From positions 1 to 57,863 of the forward strand of contig NZ_RAWA01000017.1 in NCBI RefSeq assembly GCF_003611675.1: a stretch of DNA of 57,863 bases, read 5' to 3'. Below, in pieces: positions 33,201 through 40,369 of this stretch; positions within the stretch are counted from its first letter, which is position 1, and the number at the start of each line of letters is the position of its first letter. The notes below the pieces were generated by a model. It was not told where the DNA came from and did not search any database. It saw only the letters and a program-made list of their open reading frames with translations. A program made the position numbers and the translations under genes. The DNA is from Corallococcus sp. CA053C. Its GTDB lineage: Bacteria; Myxococcota; Myxococcia; Myxococcales; Myxococcaceae.

Positions 33201-33497
33201 GAGACCCTCAAGGTGGAGCGGGTGGGCCTGCACAGCAGCTTCTTCGACCTGGGGGGCCACTCGCTCCTCATGGTGCAGGTGCACGAAAAGCTTTCGGTGT
33301 TGATGGGCCGGCGCCTCTCCATGGTGGAGCTGTTCCAGCACCCCACCGTGGCCTCGCTGGCGAAGTACCTGGGACAGGCGCAGGCGAATCCGGCCCAGGA
33401 ATCCCGGCAGCAACAGGCGCGTGATGAGCGCGCGAAGAAACAACTTCAGGCGATGCAGCAACAGGCCCTCTTGATGAAGGCCAGGGGTAAGCGATGA
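30252..33497 (+). CDS. NRPS module C*-A-PCP with inactive condensation domain
   Basis: 1081 residues from a TTG start at 30252, chosen because AGGAG stands about 8 bases before it and the domain then begins TGFRLSPQQARLW. Residues 1-430 are a condensation-family domain in which HHxxxDG reads PALSADR, so both His are lost. Residues 440-960 are the adenylation domain (YVIFTSGSTGRPKGVM, VNMYGPTECTVNAT, YRTGDVGRY, NRNGKVDRGAL). The specificity residues I read are D-A-K-D-L-G-M-V-N, closest to Glu/Gln-type codes I remember. PCP Ser is residue 1004 in LGGHSLLMV. The active C at the end of the FAAL protein probably serves this module, making a C/A-PCP module split over two proteins. Ends with a Gln/Lys/Arg-rich helix. 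The next start overlaps it (ATGA). Confidence 0.9.
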   Translation: MTQTTGFRLSPQQARLWSLLAAVPGAPSRARAVLSLEGPLDVQRLERAVRELCAAHEVLRTTYRHLAGTTAAVQLPGDVPATVLEVLDWSTLSETETTARFGALHAEASLEVLTPARLVVLGQGRHALILDLPALSADRQTFAVIARELGRALDASASASATSDDEPPPQYADVAEVFHQILESDDGADGRRFWKGRDLTGATGATLPTRRTGPGSHGLRTHREARALAPETAKALEDLANRLGVPVADVVLAGWSRLLARMGGNADACISVRVEGRGYDGLDAALGLFERWLPVRTSPELRGASFEALVRDMARAVRETAAWQDDFDALSAFPAIGGIPPSRSFAFEDLAWPEPVRAGGLTLSFTQLDARGERAELTLVLVRGRGPLTLELHHDEAAYAPVEAARLLERVETLLASAVASPERALEALPWVGPRELERLADFNRTARDHDTQDTLPARFEAVARSRPDAVAVAFEDEQLTFAALSERANRLAWHLRSKGVGAETRVAVCLERSVEQLVVLLGILKAGGTFVPLDPTYPRERLAYVIQQSGAPLVVTRSHLRASLPEGTHAFVCLDQEADTLATASTHAPDVTLAPENAAYVIFTSGSTGRPKGVMIPHRSALNLAATLRDVVYQGRGPGLRVSVNAPLVFDASVKQWLQLLNGHSLHIVPEEVRPDAVRMRAWVQRHAVDVVDCTPSLLGPMLTQGLGRDADFSPALVLVGGEAIDARTWAELTPLTRTRFVNMYGPTECTVNATACPIADSAQPSIGGPLGNVRVHVLDTGLRALPLGVPGELFIGGAGVARGYEGRPDLTAERFVPDPFSPVPGARLYRTGDVGRYRDDGRIDFHGRADFQVKVRGYRIEPGELEALMRTHPEVGEAVVVVRGEKEDARLVAYFVPRRGMPAGSESASAQLALELRGFLREFVPEFMLPSLFVPLARLPLNRNGKVDRGALPEPTPVQQEAVPYEAPVTELEQRIAAIWQETLKVERVGLHSSFFDLGGHSLLMVQVHEKLSVLMGRRLSMVELFQHPTVASLAKYLGQAQANPAQESRQQQARDERAKKQLQAMQQQALLMKARGKR

Positions 33498-36400
33498 GCA
33501 GCGACATCGAGCAGGACGCTCCTTCGATGGAAGGCGTGGCGATCGTGGGCATGGCGTGCCGGTTCCCCGGAGCCAGCACCCCCGAGGCGTTCTGGAAGAA
33601 CCTCCAGGAGGGCGTGGAGTCCATCACCTTCTTCAAGGACGAGGAGCTGGACCGCGCCGCCATCGATCCCGCGGAGCTGAAGGATCCGAAGTACGTCAAG
33701 GCCCGGGCCACGCTGGACGGCATCGAGCAGTTCGACGCGCGCTTCTTCGAGCTGTCCCCGCGCGAGGCGGAGATCACCGATCCGCAGCAGCGCCTCTTCA
33801 TGGAGTGCGCCTGGGAGGCCCTGGAGTCCGCGGGCCATGACCCCGCTCGCGCGAAGGGTCCCATTGGCATCTACGCGGGCGCGGGCGCCAACGGCTACCT
33901 GCTCTACAACCTGTCGTCGGCCGGGCACCTGATGGGCACGGTGAACGCGTTCCAGGCCGTCATCCACAACAAGAACGACCACCTGGCCACGCGCGTCGCC
34001 TACAAGCTGGACCTCAAGGGGCCGGCGGTGACGGTGCAGACCGCGTGCTCCACGTCGCTCGTGGCCGTCTACCACGCGTGCCAGAGCCTGCTGAGCCTCC
34101 AGTGCGACACGGCCCTTGCGGGCGGCGTGACGGTCAGCGTCCCGCAGAAGACGGGCTACCTCTACACCGAGCGCGGCATCGGTTCCCCGGACGGGCACTG
34201 CCGCCCGTTCGACGCGAACGCGCAGGGCACCGTGGGCGGCAGCGGCGCGGGTGTCGTCGTCCTCAAGCGCCTGTCGGATGCGATTGCCGACGGTGACGTC
34301 ATCCACGCGGTGATCCGCGGCGGCGCGCTCAACAACGACGGCACCGACAAGGTCGGCTACACCGCGCCCAGCGTGAACGGCCAGGCCGAGGTCATCGGCA
34401 TGGCGCATGCGCTCTCCGGCGTGGACCCGGACACCATCACCTACGTCGAAGCCCACGGCACGGGCACGCCCATGGGCGACCCGATTGAAGTGAAGGCGCT
34501 GACGAAGGCGTTCCGCGGCGGCGGCGCCACGCGCAACGGCTACTGCGGCCTGGGCTCCGTGAAGAGCAACGTGGGCCACCTGGACACGGCGGCCGGAATC
34601 GCGGGCCTCATCAAGACGGCGCTGACGCTGAAGCACCGGCAGCTTCCGCCCAGCCTCGGCTTCGAGCGGCCCAACCCGGAGATCGACTTCGCGAACAGCC
34701 CCTTCTACGTCAACGCGAAGCTCCAGGACTGGAACGCCCCCGCGCCCCGTCGCGCGGGCGTGAGCGCGTTCGGCCTGGGCGGCACCAACGCCCACGTCGT
34801 CGTGGAGGAGGCACCGGAGCGCAAGCCGTCCGGCCCCTCGCGCGAGTACCAGTTGCTGGTGGTGTCCGCCCGCTCGGACGCGGCGCTGGAGACGGCGACG
34901 ACGCGGCTGGCGGAGCACCTCAAGGCGCACCCGGACCTGAACCTCGCGGACGTGGCGTTCACGCTCCAGGTGGGCCGCAAGGCCTTCGAGCACCGCCGCT
35001 TCGTCGTGGTGCGCACCGTGGAGGAGGCCGCGCAGGCGCTGGCGACGCTGTCCCCGGACCGCGTCATCACCCGCACGCAGGAGCGCGTCACCCGGCCCGT
35101 GGTGTTCATGTTCCCCGGCCAGGGCTCGCAGCACCCGGGCATGGCCGCGTCGCTGTACCGCACGGAGGCCGTGTTCAAGCAGGAGGCGGACCGCTGCCTG
35201 GAGCTGCTGTCGAAGCGCCACGGCCTGGACCTGAAGCCGCTGGTGTTCGGCTCGGACACCCAGGACGCGCAGGCCGCCTCGAAGCTGGAGCAGACGGCGC
35301 TCACGCAGCCCGCGCTCTTCGTCGTGGAGTACGCGCTCGCGAAGCTGCTGCTGTCGTGGGGCCTGGAGCCGTCGGCGATGATCGGCCACAGCGTGGGCGA
35401 GTACGTCGCGGCCTGCCTGGCCGGCGTCTTCACCCTGGAGGACGCGCTGGAGCTGGTGGCCACGCGCGGCCGGCTGATGCAGTCGTGCCCTCCGGGCGCC
35501 ATGCTGTCCGTGCAGCTCGCGGAGGCCGACGTGCGGCCGCTGCTGGCTGACGGGCTGGAGGTCGCCGCCGCCAACGCGCCGGGCTCGTGCGTCGTCGCGG
35601 GCACTCCGGCGGCGATTGAAGCGCTGGAGAAGCGGCTCGCGGCGAAGGACGTGCTGGCCCGTCGGCTGCGCACCTCGCACGCGTTCCACTCCGCGATGAT
35701 GGACCCCATCGTCGGCGCCTTCCGCGACGCGGTGGCGAAGGCGAAGCCGTCCGCGCCGAAGCTGCGCTTCATCTCCAACGTGACGGGGACGTGGATCACC
35801 GCCGAGCAGGCGACGTCACCGGACTACTGGGCGAAGCACCTGCGCCAGCCGGTGCGCTTCGCGGACGGCCTGGATGAGCTGCTGAAGGAGTCCGAGGCGG
35901 TGTTGCTGGAGGTGGGCCCGGGCAAGGCGCTCCAGTCGCTCGCGCGCTGGCACCCGCGCAAGAAGCCGACCCAGTCCATGCACACCACGCTGCCGACGGT
36001 GGGCGAGCCCACGCCGGAAGCGGAGTTCCTGCTGCGCACGCTGGGCTACCTGTGGCTGCTGGGCGTGGACGCACCGGGGTACTTCGACGGCGAGACGCGC
36101 CGCCGCGAGCTGCTGCCCACCTACCCCTTCGAGCGTCAGCGCTACTGGGTGGACCTGCGCGCCTCCGCGGGCGCACAGGGTGCGAAGCGCGGCGGTTCGC
36201 TGGAGAAGCGCCAGGACGTCGCGGGCTGGTTCTGGCTGCCCGTGTGGAAGGAGTCCGCGCCGAAGGTGGCCGCCGTCGGGGCCCTTGCTGCGGCTGATGC
36301 GAAGGCCGCGCCGTGGCTGCTGTTGCACGACCGTGCGGGCCTGGGCTCGAAGCTGGCCGCGAAGCTGCGCCACCAGGGCCACGCGTTGGTGGAAGTCACG

Positions 36401-39400
36401 CAGGGCCGCGAGTTCCGCCGCACGGGCGCGGACGCGTATGAGCTGAACCCCGGCCGCCGCGAGGACTACGCCGCGCTGCTGTCGGAGCTGGCCGCGGATG
36501 GACGGCTGCCGGAGCGCATCGTCCACCTCACGGGCATCACGGCCGAGGGCTCGGGCGCGTCGACGGAGGACGTCGTCGAGCGGTCCTTCTTCAGCCCGCT
36601 GCACCTCGCGCAGGCGCTGGGCGCGCACGCGGCGGGCAAGCCGGTGCGCCTGACGCTGGTGTCCAACGGCATGCAGGAGGTCATCGGTGGGGACCTCGTG
36701 TCGCCGGAGCAGGCGGTGGCGCTGGGGCCCACCAACGTCATCCCGCGCGAGCTGCCCCACGTGCACTGCCGCAGCGTGGACGTCACCCTGCCGCCCGCGG
36801 GCAGCTTCCAGGCCGGACGGCTGGTGGAGCTGCTGGCCGCGGAGCTGGCGTCGGACGCGGAGGAGCCCGTGGCGGCCTTCCGTGGCGGCCGTCGCTGGGT
36901 GCGCGACTTCGAGGAGGTGCGCCTGGAGGCAGGCCCCGAATCGGCGGTGCCGCTGCGTGAAGGCGGCGTGTACCTCATCACCGGCGGCCTGGGCGGCATC
37001 GGCCTGTCCTTCGCCGAGGCGCTGGCGGAGAAGTTCCACGCGCGGCTCGTGCTCGTCGGGCGCGCGGTGGTGCCTCCGCGTGAGGAGTGGGCGAAGCACC
37101 TGGAGTCCGGCGATGAGGCGACGCGCCGACGCATCCAGGCCGTGCAGCGCCTGGAGGAGAAGGGCGCGAAGGTGCTGGCGCTCAGCGCGGACGTGACGGA
37201 CCTGGAGCGCATGCGGGCGGTGGTGGCCACCGCGCGCGAGCGCTTCGGCGCGCTCCATGGCGTCATCCACGCGGCGGGCGTGCCGGGCGGCGGCCTGCTC
37301 CAGCTCAAGACGCGCGAGGCGGCGACGGCGGTGCTCGCGCCCAAGGTGACGGGCACGCAGGTGCTGGCGGCGGTGCTGGAGGGCGAGCGGCTGGACTTCT
37401 TCGCGGCCTGCTCGTCGCTCACCACGGTGGTCGGGCGCTTCGGCCAGGTGGACTACACGGCGGCCAATGCGTACCTGGACGCCTTCACCCGCGCGTTCCA
37501 GGCGCGCACGGGCACCTACGCGGTGTCCATCAACTGGGGCGCGTGGGACGAGGTCGGCATGGCCGCGAGGCCGGCGACGCAGACGGGCGAGGGCCGCGCC
37601 ATCCCCCACCCGTTCGTCCACCGCTGCCTCTTGGACACGCCGCAGCGCAAGGTCTTCTCCGGCACCTTCGGCGAGCCGCGCTCGCAGTGGGTGACGGACG
37701 AGCACCGCATCCTCGGCAACCCCACGGTGCCGGGCGTGACGTACTTCGAGATGGTGCGCGCCGCCGTGGCGGACGAGGCGAAGGGCCGCACCATCGAGCT
37801 CTTGGACAACTACTTCCTCGCGCCGCTGCGCGTGCCGGAGAACGAGACGCGCGAGGTGCGCCTCACCCTGGAGAAGGACGGAGACGGCTACCGCTGGGGC
37901 GTGAAGAGCCTGCCGCCGGGTGGCGTGGGCAAGGGCACGGATCACTCGGCGGGCCGGGTGCGCTTCGGCGGGCCCCGCGTGGCGCGCGTCGAGGACCTGG
38001 AGGCCATCCGCAAGCGCTGCGACAAGCCGCGCCCGCAGTCGCTGGAGGCCGAGTACGAGCAGGAGCTGGGGCCGCGCTGGCGCAGCGTCCAGGCCATCCT
38101 CCCGGGTGAGAACGAGCTCTTGATGGTGCTGGAGCTGATGCCGGAGTTCACCGGCGACTTCGAGCAGCTCCTCTTCCACCCGTCGCTCATCGACCGCACG
38201 TCGGGCATCGCCAAGAGCTTCCTCGCGGAGCACGGCTACTACCTGCCCTTCGGCTACAAGGTCCTGCGTCTGCACGGAGAGCTGCCGCGCCGCGTGTACA
38301 GCCACGCGCGCTTCCGGGCCAACGAGTCGTCCAATGGCGACGAGACGCTCGCCTTCGACCTCACGATGATGGACGAGCAGGGCCGCGTCCTGGTGGAGGT
38401 GGAGCGGCTGACGCAGAAGCGCGTCAACGATCCCGCCGCCGAGCTGCGCGCCCTGGCCGCCGCCGCCCGCGAGTCCGCGCTGGCGAAGGTGCTCCCCACC
38501 GACGAGCGCAAGGAGATCGCTCCGAGCGAGGGCGTGACGGCGCTGGAGCGCATCCTCGCTTCGGCGGTGGCGTCCCAGGTGGTGGTGTCCGTGCGCGACC
38601 TGCACGCGACCATCGCCCACACCGACGAGGTCGTCCGCGAGCGCGTGCTGCAGGCGGTGGGCGAGACACGTGCCCCTGGCGAGCAGCAGGCCCGCCCCAA
38701 GCTGAAGACGGAGTACGTGGCGCCGCGCAACGACATCGAGCAGCGCATCGCCGAGGCCTGGCAGGCGGTGCTCGGCATCGACAAGGTGGGCGTGAACGAC
38801 AACTTCTTCGAGCTGGGCGGCGACTCCGTACAGGCCATCCAGATCATCGCGCGCGGCAGCCAGTCCGGCTTGCAGTTGAGCCCGCAGCAGTTCTTCCAGT
38901 ACTCCACCATCGCGGAGCTGGCGGCGATGATCGCCGGCATCGTGGCGAAGCAGGCCGAACAGGGCCCGGTGGTGGGCCCTGCCCCGCTCACCCCCGAGCA
39001 GCGTCGGCTGTTGGAGGCGCCCGTCGCGGCCTCCACCCGGGTGGCTCGGGTGGCGGTGCGCGGGTCGGTGGACGCGTCCGCGCTGTCCCAGGCCCTGGGC
39101 ACGGTGCTGTCGCACCACGACGCCCTGCGCCTGCGCTTCACGCGCGGCGTGTCCGGATGGCAGCAGGCGGGCGCGGCTCCGGGCGCGGAGGTGCCCTTCG
39201 CGGAGGTGGACCTGCGCGCGCTGCCGGCCGCTGAACACGAAGCGGCGTTGCACGGCGAGGAGGAGAAGCTCCGCGCGAAGCTGGACGTGGGCGCGGGCCC
39301 GCTCGTGTCGGCCGCGTGGTTGCGGTTGGAGGGCGGCGCGGGCAGCCAGTTGCTGATCGCGGCGCATGGGCTGGCGGTGGACGGAGCCTCGTGGCGGCTC

Positions 39401-40360
39401 CTGGTGGAGGACCTGTCCGCGGCCGTGCGCCATGCGCGCGGTGGACCGGGCCTCCGCGCGAAGACGGCGTCCTTCAAGCGCTGGGCGGAGCGGCTGGCGG
39501 AAGAAGCCGCCTCCGAGTCGCTGCGCAAGGAGGAGTCGGTGTGGACGGGTGCCCTGGGAGAAGGCACCACGAAGCTGCCGGTGGAGCGCACGGGAAGCGC
39601 CTCGGGGGCGGCGCGGGTCGTGGAGGTGTCGCTGTCTGAGGACGAGACGCGGCGGCTCCACGAGAAGCTCACCGGGACGTGGCGCGCGGACGTGGCGGAG
39701 GGCGCGCTCGCGGCGCTCGGTCAGGCCCTGGCGGCCTGGACGGGTGGAGGCCGGCTGCGCGTGGATGTCGTGACGGACGGACGCGACGCGTTCGACGGCC
39801 AGGACTTCTCGCGCACCGTGGGCTGCTTCGACGTCACCTGGCCGCTGCTGCTGGAGCTGGAGCGCGGACAGGGGGCCAGCGACGCCCTCAAGGCCGCGAA
39901 GGAGCGCATGCGCCGTGTGCCGCGCCGGGGCATCGGCTTCGGCCTGCTGCGAGACGGGGCGCATGGCGAGCTGTCCGAGCGTCTGCGCCGCCTGCCCCGG
40001 GCTGAGGTGCTCGTACGGCACCTGGGACCGGTGGAGCCCGCGGAGGACGCGGTGCCCTTCAGTGCGGGTCTGGTGCCGGGGGCCCACCGTTCGACGGGTG
40101 GGTACGCGTTGGAAGTGGAGACGTTCCTGTCCGGCGGGCGCCTGCACGTGCGCTGCGCCTACGACGACGGGACGTACACGCAGGCCACGGCGTCGAAGCT
40201 CGCGGAGGACGTCCTCGGTGCGCTGCGCACGCTGGGCAGCGAGGAGCAGGACACCCGCGCGGCGCTGTCATCCGTCGACTTCCCCCTGGCGGGACTGGAT
40301 GACTCACAGCTGGGGGCGCTCGCGGCGCTCATCAACGATGCGGACGGGTCGGAGGGCTGA
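33494..40360 (+). CDS. PKS module KS-AT-KR-DH-ACP with terminal epimerase-like domain
   Basis: 2288 residues. KS about 15-440 (TACSTSL, Cys 185; VEAHGTGTPMGDP; KSNVGHLD), of the kind that accepts chains from NRPS carriers. AT about 535-830 with GHSVGEY and HAFH, indicating malonyl-CoA. KR about 1150-1360 (YLITGGLGGIGLSFA, VDYTAANAYLDAF). DH about 1385-1640 with His in DEHRILGNPTVPG (HxxxGxxxxP) and Asp in HPSLIDRTSG. ACP Ser 1778 in FELGGDSVQAI. Residues about 1820-2270 are epimerase/condensation-like, but HHxxxDG reads HGLAVDG (His 1958, second His lost). The usual order is DH before KR; here it is KR then DH. Expected product: two-carbon extension with an alpha,beta double bond if DH works. 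The terminal tail DSQLGALAALIND may dock to the next protein. Confidence 0.93.
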   Translation: MSSDIEQDAPSMEGVAIVGMACRFPGASTPEAFWKNLQEGVESITFFKDEELDRAAIDPAELKDPKYVKARATLDGIEQFDARFFELSPREAEITDPQQRLFMECAWEALESAGHDPARAKGPIGIYAGAGANGYLLYNLSSAGHLMGTVNAFQAVIHNKNDHLATRVAYKLDLKGPAVTVQTACSTSLVAVYHACQSLLSLQCDTALAGGVTVSVPQKTGYLYTERGIGSPDGHCRPFDANAQGTVGGSGAGVVVLKRLSDAIADGDVIHAVIRGGALNNDGTDKVGYTAPSVNGQAEVIGMAHALSGVDPDTITYVEAHGTGTPMGDPIEVKALTKAFRGGGATRNGYCGLGSVKSNVGHLDTAAGIAGLIKTALTLKHRQLPPSLGFERPNPEIDFANSPFYVNAKLQDWNAPAPRRAGVSAFGLGGTNAHVVVEEAPERKPSGPSREYQLLVVSARSDAALETATTRLAEHLKAHPDLNLADVAFTLQVGRKAFEHRRFVVVRTVEEAAQALATLSPDRVITRTQERVTRPVVFMFPGQGSQHPGMAASLYRTEAVFKQEADRCLELLSKRHGLDLKPLVFGSDTQDAQAASKLEQTALTQPALFVVEYALAKLLLSWGLEPSAMIGHSVGEYVAACLAGVFTLEDALELVATRGRLMQSCPPGAMLSVQLAEADVRPLLADGLEVAAANAPGSCVVAGTPAAIEALEKRLAAKDVLARRLRTSHAFHSAMMDPIVGAFRDAVAKAKPSAPKLRFISNVTGTWITAEQATSPDYWAKHLRQPVRFADGLDELLKESEAVLLEVGPGKALQSLARWHPRKKPTQSMHTTLPTVGEPTPEAEFLLRTLGYLWLLGVDAPGYFDGETRRRELLPTYPFERQRYWVDLRASAGAQGAKRGGSLEKRQDVAGWFWLPVWKESAPKVAAVGALAAADAKAAPWLLLHDRAGLGSKLAAKLRHQGHALVEVTQGREFRRTGADAYELNPGRREDYAALLSELAADGRLPERIVHLTGITAEGSGASTEDVVERSFFSPLHLAQALGAHAAGKPVRLTLVSNGMQEVIGGDLVSPEQAVALGPTNVIPRELPHVHCRSVDVTLPPAGSFQAGRLVELLAAELASDAEEPVAAFRGGRRWVRDFEEVRLEAGPESAVPLREGGVYLITGGLGGIGLSFAEALAEKFHARLVLVGRAVVPPREEWAKHLESGDEATRRRIQAVQRLEEKGAKVLALSADVTDLERMRAVVATARERFGALHGVIHAAGVPGGGLLQLKTREAATAVLAPKVTGTQVLAAVLEGERLDFFAACSSLTTVVGRFGQVDYTAANAYLDAFTRAFQARTGTYAVSINWGAWDEVGMAARPATQTGEGRAIPHPFVHRCLLDTPQRKVFSGTFGEPRSQWVTDEHRILGNPTVPGVTYFEMVRAAVADEAKGRTIELLDNYFLAPLRVPENETREVRLTLEKDGDGYRWGVKSLPPGGVGKGTDHSAGRVRFGGPRVARVEDLEAIRKRCDKPRPQSLEAEYEQELGPRWRSVQAILPGENELLMVLELMPEFTGDFEQLLFHPSLIDRTSGIAKSFLAEHGYYLPFGYKVLRLHGELPRRVYSHARFRANESSNGDETLAFDLTMMDEQGRVLVEVERLTQKRVNDPAAELRALAAAARESALAKVLPTDERKEIAPSEGVTALERILASAVASQVVVSVRDLHATIAHTDEVVRERVLQAVGETRAPGEQQARPKLKTEYVAPRNDIEQRIAEAWQAVLGIDKVGVNDNFFELGGDSVQAIQIIARGSQSGLQLSPQQFFQYSTIAELAAMIAGIVAKQAEQGPVVGPAPLTPEQRRLLEAPVAASTRVARVAVRGSVDASALSQALGTVLSHHDALRLRFTRGVSGWQQAGAAPGAEVPFAEVDLRALPAAEHEAALHGEEEKLRAKLDVGAGPLVSAAWLRLEGGAGSQLLIAAHGLAVDGASWRLLVEDLSAAVRHARGGPGLRAKTASFKRWAERLAEEAASESLRKEESVWTGALGEGTTKLPVERTGSASGAARVVEVSLSEDETRRLHEKLTGTWRADVAEGALAALGQALAAWTGGGRLRVDVVTDGRDAFDGQDFSRTVGCFDVTWPLLLELERGQGASDALKAAKERMRRVPRRGIGFGLLRDGAHGELSERLRRLPRAEVLVRHLGPVEPAEDAVPFSAGLVPGAHRSTGGYALEVETFLSGGRLHVRCAYDDGTYTQATASKLAEDVLGALRTLGSEEQDTRAALSSVDFPLAGLDDSQLGALAALINDADGSEG

Positions 40361-40369
40361 GGCAACACC

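Noticed and set aside
35816-40147. Minus-strand open frame of 1443 codons opposite the PKS gene
   Set aside because: Antisense shadow. KS, AT, KR, DH and ACP motifs are all on the plus strand.
38980-40360. A functional epimerization domain producing a D-residue
   Set aside because: The second His of HHxxxDG is Gly and the preceding carrier belongs to a ketide module, so there is no amino acid to epimerise.
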